From JANWHZ01 sp041487535 (lineage in GTDB: Bacteria; Patescibacteriota; Saccharimonadia; Saccharimonadales; UBA4665): a DNA stretch of 14,251 bases. Position numbers and translations under genes: made by a program. Below are positions 1 to 5,576 of the stretch, one piece after another. Below the pieces are notes generated by a model. That model had not been told where the DNA came from, did no database searches, and saw only the letters and a list, made by a program, of their open reading frames with translations. The first letter of the stretch is position 1, and the number at the start of each line of letters is the position of its first letter. The stretch lies in contig JBGPNM010000030.1 of NCBI GenBank assembly GCA_041487535.1, positions 1 to 14,251 on the forward strand, given 5' to 3'.

Positions 1-102
1 CGTGACCAAGCGAACAGCATACAAACCAGCATGTACCAACAAAAATGGGAGGTTATAAAACCGAGCATTCAGCTAGCGCTGGAAGCTCGGTTGGGAGGGT
101 GA
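1..102 (+). CDS. C-terminal end of an unidentified upstream gene (partial)
   Basis: Frame 1 is open from the window edge to a TGA at 100-102 and encodes 33 residues ending in ...IQLALEARLGG. Residue choice (several Q, E, K and a final amphipathic stretch) looks like a normal protein C-terminus. The GGAGG at 94-98 that could serve the next gene lies inside its last codons, and a GTG at 105 follows the stop by two bases, the usual arrangement of translationally coupled genes. The stretch is too short to assign a family. It could be a chance open frame, but the coupling to the next ribosome binding site argues for a real gene end. Confidence 0.5.
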   Translation, partial: RDQANSIQTSMYQQKWEVIKPSIQLALEARLGG

Positions 103-107
103 AAGTG
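94..107 (+). promoter_or_regulatory. Ribosome binding site GGAGG with GTG at 105, out of frame with the downstream long ORF
   Basis: GGAGG at 94-98 is six bases before GTG 105-107, close to ideal spacing. That GTG opens frame 3, which runs only to TAA 204-206. The long fusion ORF is in frame 2, and its first start (GTG 116) is 17 bases from the GGAGG, too far for good initiation. The site therefore favours a start at 105 and a frame change further in. Confidence 0.5.
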
Positions 108-115
108 CGAAATGC

Positions 116-1705
116 GTGTCTAATAAGCTCGCCACCCATAACGAGCCGTTTCGGCAGCAACTACATGCAAGCCATCCCATGTCCACTATTTCCCCGAGAC
201 CAGTAAGCGCTGACGAATATCCTGTATCAGGTATGCATCCTTACGAGCAGTATTGGCTCGTTAACTATGTTGCTACAAAATATGGGGACTCGCCACAGGT
301 AATAAAAGAAACGAACCTATTTTTTGCTACTAAGGCATTACTCGATCTTTTTCCTGATTCCAAAGCAATCATACTTGCGCGCGAAGCTGCTGGAATCGCG
401 AGTTCGTTCGCTAGTGGCGATCTTTTCCGTCGCTGGAATTATGCAGAACGCTACAACCAGCTCAAGGCAATGACCAAGGAACCGAGGTTTGCTGAGTACG
501 ATTTTATCTTCAACGGGGAGCATGACCCAGGCTCTTTGCGAAAGCTCACGCGGCTCGTCGTTCTTAACGCCCTGCTCGTTAGCACTGCACTTAATGGCCG
601 CGATAAGTTAATCGTACGATATGAGGATTCGGTTACGGATCGGTCGATCACACTCAAACGGCTTGGACAGTTTCTCATAGCTGAAGGCGTTTCGATGCCA
701 ACCGAAGAGGAGTCTCACGCATTCCAAGGAGGTTCTGATCACGACTTCAATACTCGAAAACACAAGACTCGTCTGGGAGTGGATCTTGATAAAGATGATC
801 TGCACACTGTAAGGATGGAGGTACGCCGATTACTTGCAGATTCACTGACCGTGCTTTCAGCATCACAATATGAAGACGTGCAGTATCTTCTGGAGAGTAG
901 TCATAGCTACGAAGCAGATGGTAGAAAAATTCCTAAAGCCACGGCTTTAGAGCCAAAAGAAATCGTGAAACCCGCCCCGGAATACGTGAGGGACGGGGAA
1001 AATGAATGGCTCAATCAGCCGGTTTCAAACACTGAGTTTGCGCAATTTCTGAACAAAATGTATCAGGAGGGCGTTCCGAATACTATTCATGGCACACAGC
1101 TATTTGTAAATGAAAACATGATACCCGAGCGTGGTGGACGTATTTGGTTTAATTCAAATCAGGGAAAATACGATATTACACCTGGTTATGAGAATAGTCC
1201 TGTGTATTGGGTGACATGGCTCGGTGCTGCAACATACGCTCGTTATCATGGTTGCCGTCTCCCGCAAAGACAGGAAATCGACGCCCTTACACGGAAACAT
1301 ATTGATACCATCAATCCAAAGCAGATCAATGTCGGTCACAACGTTGGAGATGCTAGCCCTGCAGGTCAATTCCCCGCAAATAGTCAGGCCATGTACGACC
1401 TCATTGGAAATGTTGCTTCATGGTGTCAGGATGGTACGGCCAGTACAGTTAACCCAAGAATGTCAAGGTATATGTATGGGTCTTCCTGGAATGGCGACGC
1501 GACAGCCGAGGCATACACTCACTCCAGGGAGCGTCCTATTAGTGGCTGCTCGCGTAGTACGGGCATACGACTTATTAAGGACGAGAACAGCATGCTAACA
1601 CCGGCAGAGCTGGCAGAACGATTTGATGGATGGTTTACACTCCTAGGGACCAATTTAGCGCCCGCGCGGGCAGACCGATATATTATCGACCAGCTGATAC
1701 GTTAA
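116..1705 (+). CDS. Sulfotransferase-like / formylglycine-generating-enzyme-like fusion protein, probably frameshifted at its 5' end
   Basis: Residues about 62-195 resemble the second half of a PAPS-dependent sulfotransferase: VIKETN at 62-67, then SKAIILAREAAGIASSF at 82-98 with R89 and S97 eight apart, as in the 3'-phosphosulfate-binding motif, and later KLIVRYEDSV as in the common ++YEDLv segment. Residues about 295-500 are an FGE-sulfatase (SUMF1/EgtB/PvdO) domain: VSNTEFAQFLN, SPVYWVTWLGAATYARYHG near 361-380, GNVASWCQDG from 431, and a final STGIRLI matching the usual GFR end. Canonical FGE enzymes carry a Cys pair near that end; only one Cys is seen (ISGCSRS), so formylglycine formation is unlikely. 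The N-terminal sulfotransferase P-loop is absent in this frame. A fragment with GSN in a P-loop-like setting occurs in frame 3 (105-203) behind the better ribosome binding site, so an indel near 190-205 may have split the gene. Composition is more AT-rich than genes to the right. Function is unproven. Confidence 0.7.
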   Translation: MSNKLATHNEPFRQQLHASHPMSTISPRPVSADEYPVSGMHPYEQYWLVNYVATKYGDSPQVIKETNLFFATKALLDLFPDSKAIILAREAAGIASSFASGDLFRRWNYAERYNQLKAMTKEPRFAEYDFIFNGEHDPGSLRKLTRLVVLNALLVSTALNGRDKLIVRYEDSVTDRSITLKRLGQFLIAEGVSMPTEEESHAFQGGSDHDFNTRKHKTRLGVDLDKDDLHTVRMEVRRLLADSLTVLSASQYEDVQYLLESSHSYEADGRKIPKATALEPKEIVKPAPEYVRDGENEWLNQPVSNTEFAQFLNKMYQEGVPNTIHGTQLFVNENMIPERGGRIWFNSNQGKYDITPGYENSPVYWVTWLGAATYARYHGCRLPQRQEIDALTRKHIDTINPKQINVGHNVGDASPAGQFPANSQAMYDLIGNVASWCQDGTASTVNPRMSRYMYGSSWNGDATAEAYTHSRERPISGCSRSTGIRLIKDENSMLTPAELAERFDGWFTLLGTNLAPARADRYIIDQLIR

Positions 1706-1767
1706 GCGCGAAAACCAGCCATGTTTACTCACGCTGAACCGCGATATGTCAATCTTCCCGAATTCTG

Positions 1768-1783
1768 GCTATAGGCCTATAGC
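1768..1783. repeat. Perfect 16-bp palindrome between convergent genes
   Basis: GCTATAGGCCTATAGC is identical on both strands. It contains the stop codon (TAG, minus strand, 1769-1771) and last codons of the Nudix gene and lies 62 bp after the end of the convergent fusion gene. As RNA it could fold with a GGCC loop, but no T tract follows on either strand, so it is a poor intrinsic terminator. It may be a protein-binding site or chance. Confidence 0.6.
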
Positions 1784-2203
1784 GCTCTTCGATCCGGGAT
1801 AACTTCCTCTATGAGGAAACCCCTCCTTAACCAGCTGTTGGAAACGATCCGAAAAACCATGCGCTTTAAGCTGGCTGACCGGTATAAACGCAACTTCGTG
1901 AATGACATTTGTATCAAGACCATGAACAATCTCGCCCAACGTACCTCCAATTGGCGATACAATAAATGTAAGGTGAATGACGTGTTTCTGCTCTGATATA
2001 TTGTCGCAAATATACAAAAAGTCACCTATACTGACTTCCAGTCCGGTCTCTTCGCGCATTTCTCGCACAAGCGCCTGTTCAAGCGTTTCGCCTTCTTCCA
2101 CGGTACCGCCTGGCAGCGACCATGAGCGCAAGCTTTCTACATCCTGGTTTAGGAGTAGTATAGTATCATTCTGCACGAGTATTCCCGTAACACGTACCTT
2201 CAT
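1769..2203 (-). CDS. Nudix hydrolase
   Basis: The 144-residue protein has a complete Nudix box from G33 to L55, matching Gx5Ex7REUxEExGU, with E39, R47, E48, E51 and E52 as the metal- and diphosphate-handling residues. This family hydrolyses nucleoside diphosphates linked to another moiety, for example oxidised dNTPs, ADP-ribose or sugar nucleotides; the substrate cannot be read from sequence. Length and the strand-initial VRVTGILVQNDTILLLNQ are typical of small cytosolic members. The ATG at 2201-2203 has no Shine-Dalgarno sequence. A -10-like TACTAT (minus, 2216-2211) sits seven bases before it, so the message may be leaderless. It is convergent with the fusion gene, and its stop codon is inside a perfect palindrome. 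Confidence 0.9.
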   Translation of the reverse strand: MKVRVTGILVQNDTILLLNQDVESLRSWSLPGGTVEEGETLEQALVREMREETGLEVSIGDFLYICDNISEQKHVIHLTFIVSPIGGTLGEIVHGLDTNVIHEVAFIPVSQLKAHGFSDRFQQLVKEGFPHRGSYPGSKSAIGL

Positions 2204-2262
2204 AGAAAAGATAGTAGCACATTCGGCGGAATAATACGCCTACTTGAGGTATACCCTAAGTT

Positions 2263-2310
2263 GGTGTCAGCGGCAGGTGTAAAAAGGTGTCACTTTTAAG
2301 TCCTTTTACA
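2263..2310. repeat. GGTGT direct repeats and an AT-rich inverted repeat
   Basis: GGTGTCA occurs at 2263-2269 and 2286-2292, with a shorter GGTGT at 2276-2280 between them. Overlapping this, TGTAAAAAGG at 2278-2287 is mirrored by CCTTTTACA at 2302-2310 with one bulged A. The block lies 60-107 bp upstream of the Nudix start. It could be an operator or the worn end of a mobile element; no transposase is nearby. Confidence 0.4.
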
Positions 2311-2318
2311 GCTTTATT

Positions 2319-2371
2319 GATCCTAGAGTGATCCTAGAAGATCCTAGAGATCCTAGAGGGGAGATCCTAGA
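2319..2371 (+). repeat. Five iterons of GATCCTAGA
   Basis: Exact copies of GATCCTAGA begin at 2319, 2330, 2340, 2349 and 2363, with start-to-start distances of 11, 10, 9 and 14 bp, close to one helical turn for most. Each unit joins two tetranucleotide palindromes, GATC and CTAG. The array lies in the gene-free gap between the Nudix promoter region and the tRNA. Such phased short repeats may bind a protein cooperatively, but local slippage expansion is also possible. Confidence 0.75.
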
Positions 2372-2558
2372 GGTCCGTCCTATAACAGATAGGCAAAATG
2401 TGATCCCGCTCCGGGGGCTGGATATCGCGCGAGCCTGCATCTCGCACTCCTCCCTGTGCTGCTCGGCGAGAACATGCAAGCACGTTCTCGTCTGCGCTGC
2501 TCGTCCGCCGAACCATCCGCCAGCCGGCGGAAGGTTCGCATCCAGTCCAGCAACGATG
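2372..2558. other. Gene-free stretch with two strong hairpins
   Basis: No convincing gene is present here. CGAGAAC at 2467-2473 pairs with GTTCTCG at 2484-2490. CGAACC at 2509-2514 pairs with GGTTCG at 2533-2538, continued inward by T-CCGCC with GGCGG-A after one A/A mismatch and closed by an AGCC loop. Neither is followed by a T tract. GGTTCGCATCCAGTCC at 2533-2548 matches, with one mismatch and in opposite orientation, the T-arm and acceptor part of the adjacent tRNA-Asn. The stretch could hold a small RNA, but nothing in the sequence proves transcription. Confidence 0.45.
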
Positions 2559-2590
2559 AAAAAACCGCCAGCAAAAGCTGACGGTTTTTT
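2559..2590 (-). terminator. Intrinsic terminator of tRNA-Asn
   Basis: Reading the minus strand from the tRNA 3' end, CCGTCAGC, a TTTT loop and GCTGGCGG form an eight-pair stem with one mismatch, followed by six T (2564-2559). The hairpin starts nine bases after the CCA end. The mirror A run makes the structure usable on the plus strand as well. Confidence 0.85.
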
Positions 2591-2592
2591 CA

Positions 2593-2667
2593 TGGCTCCG
2601 GGGACTGGATTCGAACCAGCGACCTAGGCGTTAACAGCGCCCCGCTCTACCGCTGAGCTACCCCGGA
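2593..2667 (-). tRNA. tRNA-Asn (anticodon GTT)
   Basis: The minus strand folds as a 75-nt cloverleaf: acceptor TCCGGGG pairs with CCCCGGA; D stem GCTC/GAGC; anticodon stem GGGCG/CGCCT with loop CTGTTAA, placing GTT at positions 34-36 to read AAC and AAU; variable loop AGGTC; T stem GCTGG/CCAGT with loop TTCGAAT. The discriminator base is G, as is usual for bacterial tRNA-Asn, and the CCA end is encoded. It has a near-consensus promoter upstream and a terminator just downstream, so it is an independent unit. Confidence 0.97.
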
Positions 2668-2772
2668 ATAACACCGCGGGACAAACCTACGGTTTTCCCA
2701 TCAAGTGCGACGTGGACTGAATCCGCGCGCCGACTGCTCTTTTCACTTAGCAACCGGATAAGAACAGAGTGC

Positions 2773-2801
2773 ATTATAACGAATCGACCGCCAGGTGACA
2801 A
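2773..2801 (-). promoter_or_regulatory. Promoter for the tRNA-Asn unit
   Basis: On the minus strand TTGTCA (2801-2796) and TATAAT (2778-2773) are separated by exactly 17 bp, a 5/6 and 6/6 match to the vegetative sigma-factor consensus. It begins three bases after the debranching-enzyme stop codon and points at the tRNA. The predicted start near 2766 leaves about 98 nt before the mature tRNA. Confidence 0.75.
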
Positions 2802-2803
2802 CA

Positions 2804-4273
2804 CTAGCCGTCGGCCAGAAGCGAGTGTTCCAAAGAAGTTGGGGGCGAGCTGAGTTTTTTATGCAGCGACCGACTAGACGCGATGTGGATGGCGGCGGCA
2901 ATGGTCCAGGCCTGGCCAGATTCTGGTACGGCAACGAAATGCCCCCGCGATTCAGCGCCGAAGTGTGCCAGGGATTTCTGGCGGTTGTACCAGACGGTGC
3001 CGTCCCGGCTGACATAGAAGAACTCGAAGAATTCGGCGGCTTGCTCCAAACTTACTGCAATACGGCGCTCCAGGTCGGCGGCCAAGTGGTGTAGCCCGGC
3101 GCGGCGCAAACCCTTTGCTATGTCGAAGGTTTCTTTGGGCCAGACCGTGTTCACGCCGTGATAATCGATAAAATCCAGTAACTCCCAATGCTGTACGGCT
3201 CGGCAGCGGATGCCGACATCGGTTAGCAGCTCGGGACTATATACCATCTTGGCGATTGCCTGTATGTAGTGATTGGCGTGGGTGGCGGGTAAATCGTGGA
3301 TAAGCTGGCTGTCCAGCAGAGCACCTGCGTCAGAAGTGATAGTGGCGATCTGCCGCGGCTGGCGATTGTCATCAAAGTCGAGCCCCTGGGCGAAGTATTG
3401 TTCGCTATCCATCCAGAGCGTCTTGAGTGTTTGCTGTTGCACGTGCTGCGCCAGGTCTTGCCATTGCAGCTGCAGTTTGCGTGTGCCAAGGCCTAGGACG
3501 GCGCCGGTACGCAGCGCGTCGTAGGCATAGCCTTGTAGCTCGACAGAAGCTATGCTGTTGCCGAAGTTAGGCAGCGAGCCGTCGCAGTGCAGATGCGAGG
3601 TTGGTGAGTCTTTCCAGACTTGGTTGGCTATGCCGTCTGGGTTCAGGCGCTTATACGCGAAGAGGCCGAGCGGGTGCGCCATAATTTTCCCCGTAAGCCA
3701 GTCCAGCGCCGCCAGCACGCTGTCGCGGACGGTCGCGATATGGTTATTCCTGTTGCGGAACGTTTCTGCCAAAATGTCGTCGCCGTAGCGCGCGGCGTAG
3801 GCACCGACCAGGCGGATAAACAAAGGCGTCGCGTCGTGCGAGCCGTAATAGGTCATCTCCTCGCTGCCTTGCCCGCCCCAGGTGCGTTGCAGCTGGTGCA
3901 AAATTTGCTGCGAGTGTTCCGGTATGATAAAACCGTTCAGATGCAGCGCGCGGTGCTCGTGATGGATTTTGCCAGGTTCTTCCTCGCTCATAGTGCTCAG
4001 TCCTACGCCCTGGAGCCGACAGAGTGTCAGGATGATATCGTGCACCAGCTCCGGATGGGTCGCCAGTAAATCTTCGGCGGTCTCGATGCAGTCGCGGCCG
4101 AAAATGGCGTAATGGTAATGCGGTCCGAGACTGGCGAAAACACCCCAGTGTCCGGGCACTTTTACAAGCTGCGCGTAGTCATTTTTGGGCGACCAGCGTT
4201 CCGTAAATAGCTCGGTAATAGCAGTATGGCGCTGTTCTTTGGTGGCGCCAAGCCAATGGTGCAGAGGATGCAT
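2804..4273 (-). CDS. Amylo-alpha-1,6-glucosidase / glycogen debranching-like (alpha/alpha)6 glycosidase
   Basis: The 489-residue protein has the motif series of the glycogen-debranching C-terminal / GH63-like (alpha/alpha)6 barrel group: FGRD at 58-61, GSHDATPLF at 144-152, NQVWKDSPTS at 217-226, ELQGYAYDAL near 245-254, YHGVNTVWP at 371-379 and QAWTIAAA near 454. Such enzymes cleave alpha-1,6 branches or other alpha-linked glucosides or mannosides; the exact linkage cannot be read. The second half of bifunctional debranching enzymes resembles it, and no transferase domain is present. No signal peptide or membrane segment is seen, so it is probably cytosolic. It is the third and last gene of the minus-strand cluster, 61 bp after a glycosyltransferase, suggesting that it trims or degrades the glycan those enzymes handle. 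No clear Shine-Dalgarno sequence precedes the ATG; a weak -10-like CATAGT is six bases upstream. Confidence 0.82.
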   Translation of the reverse strand: MHPLHHWLGATKEQRHTAITELFTERWSPKNDYAQLVKVPGHWGVFASLGPHYHYAIFGRDCIETAEDLLATHPELVHDIILTLCRLQGVGLSTMSEEEPGKIHHEHRALHLNGFIIPEHSQQILHQLQRTWGGQGSEEMTYYGSHDATPLFIRLVGAYAARYGDDILAETFRNRNNHIATVRDSVLAALDWLTGKIMAHPLGLFAYKRLNPDGIANQVWKDSPTSHLHCDGSLPNFGNSIASVELQGYAYDALRTGAVLGLGTRKLQLQWQDLAQHVQQQTLKTLWMDSEQYFAQGLDFDDNRQPRQIATITSDAGALLDSQLIHDLPATHANHYIQAIAKMVYSPELLTDVGIRCRAVQHWELLDFIDYHGVNTVWPKETFDIAKGLRRAGLHHLAADLERRIAVSLEQAAEFFEFFYVSRDGTVWYNRQKSLAHFGAESRGHFVAVPESGQAWTIAAAIHIASSRSLHKKLSSPPTSLEHSLLADG

Positions 4274-4313
4274 ACTACTACTATGCTACCATAAGCGATT
4301 TAGGTAATGAGAC

Positions 4314-4327
4314 ACCTGCAAGCAGGT
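4314..4327. repeat. Short perfect inverted repeat between glycosyltransferase and debranching-like genes
   Basis: ACCTGC at 4314-4319 and GCAGGT at 4322-4327 are complementary arms about two bases apart, able to form a small hairpin eight bases after the glycosyltransferase stop. No T run follows on the minus strand, so termination would be weak. It may modulate read-through into the debranching-like gene. Confidence 0.4.
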
Positions 4328-4334
4328 TTCCTAA

Positions 4335-5525
4335 TCAAACGCGGTGCGTCTCCGGCTTGCGGTTGCGGCTTCGGAGCAAACTCTTGTAGCGCTGAAGGTA
4401 CTCTTTTGCCATACGGTTAGCACAGAATTTTTCCTCTACGGACCGGCGGCAAGCGGCCGGATCGATCTCGCCAACCCGCAGCATATAGTCCTCAAACTCT
4501 TCCTCTGTATTGGCCAGAAAGCCGTTCACGCCGTGCTGGATTATCTCTGGCAAGGCGCCCCGTGCCATGGCCACCACCGGCGTACCGCAGGCCAGCGCCT
4601 CGATCGGTGCCATGCCAAAGGGCTCATCCCACTGGATCGGGAACAGCAAGGCTTTGGCGCGCGCAAGGAAGTCCAGCTTATACTGCCCGCTTACATCGCC
4701 AACATACTCGATATGTTCATCTAGGTACGGGAAAATGTAATCGCTGAAGTACCGGAAATCTGTTACGCTGCGGAATCGGCTGAGCGGATCGGCCAGCTCC
4801 ATCAGCACCTGCCGCGGCTTGGTCATGGAGGCTACGACGCCTGCCAGGCGCAGTTTATATCCGTGCTTCCGGCAGAGCCGTACGGCGATGGCTTGCCCTT
4901 TGTCGGGATGGGCGCGGGCCAGTGTCACGAAGTAATCGCTTTTCTCGCTCACGAACGGAAATGCTGCCGGGTCGACGCCGTTGTGGACCGGCTTCATCAA
5001 TATTCGATTGAGCTCCCGGGGGGCACGCGCGGTTAGGGATGCTGAGATTCCGACGATGTGCAGGCTGTCGGACATGGCTTTGCCGAGCTGGCGCCACATC
5101 GGCCGGTTGTCTACGATGCCCGGACCGAGCCGGTCGTCCGAGCTGAACGGCGGGCCATGCAGGGTGTGTAATATCGGCGGCAACGACTCGGCAAACGCTG
5201 CCGGCAACAGGTCGACGAAGCCGTTATGCGAGTGAATGATGTCAAAATCGCCGGCAGCCTTTATGGCTGCGAAGGCAAAGAGCGTGTGGGCCATCGGTAT
5301 CGGTACAGCTTCGTACATTGGGAGATGGATAAACTCGTATTGCCCTTTTTCGTACAGATAATGCTTCTTGGTTGCGGGAATGGTCGTCTCGTTGACGGTG
5401 AACAGCTCAACCTCAACACCCTGCCTCAGCAGCGCAGGGATGAGTACCGCCAGGACATTTTCGATCCCGCCGTAGCCCTCGGGGGGAATGGGCAGCCATG
5501 GCGGCGCTATCATGGCGACTTTCAT
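4335..5525 (-). CDS. Family 4 glycosyltransferase (GT-B fold), second of a tandem pair
   Basis: The 396-residue protein starts with a GT-B N-terminal domain (VAMIAPPWLPIPPEGYGGIENV, with the glycine-rich acceptor loop at about 16-21) and DIIHSHNG at 95-102. Its C-terminal domain carries the EX7E motif with E301 and E309 in DEPFGMAPIEALACGTPVV, followed by RGALPEIIQHGVNGFL. These are retaining, nucleotide-sugar-dependent enzymes of the GT4 group. The NDP-sugar and acceptor cannot be assigned. No transmembrane helix is present, so action at the cytosolic face is likely. It starts 52 bp after the stop of its paralogue, with a weak GGAA about eight bases before the ATG, and probably shares that gene's transcript. 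It may build the glycan acted on by the glycosidase downstream. Confidence 0.9.
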   Translation of the reverse strand: MKVAMIAPPWLPIPPEGYGGIENVLAVLIPALLRQGVEVELFTVNETTIPATKKHYLYEKGQYEFIHLPMYEAVPIPMAHTLFAFAAIKAAGDFDIIHSHNGFVDLLPAAFAESLPPILHTLHGPPFSSDDRLGPGIVDNRPMWRQLGKAMSDSLHIVGISASLTARAPRELNRILMKPVHNGVDPAAFPFVSEKSDYFVTLARAHPDKGQAIAVRLCRKHGYKLRLAGVVASMTKPRQVLMELADPLSRFRSVTDFRYFSDYIFPYLDEHIEYVGDVSGQYKLDFLARAKALLFPIQWDEPFGMAPIEALACGTPVVAMARGALPEIIQHGVNGFLANTEEEFEDYMLRVGEIDPAACRRSVEEKFCANRMAKEYLQRYKSLLRSRNRKPETHRV

Positions 5526-5576
5526 AATTTATTCCAGACGCCTTGTTGCATAGTACCTTCTCTCTTACGATTCGAA

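Noticed and set aside
2319..2371. GATCCTAGA repeats as a CRISPR array
   Set aside because: Units are nine bases with 0-5 base gaps; there are no spacers of CRISPR length and no cas genes.
2533..2618. attL/attR pair at the tRNA
   Set aside because: The second copy of the T-arm sequence is inverted, whereas site-specific integration leaves direct repeats.
2328..2627. 99-residue plus-strand ORF ending in GTGFEPAT
   Set aside because: Its end is the antisense of tRNA-Asn, a well-known false-protein signature, and its start lies in the GATCCTAGA repeats.
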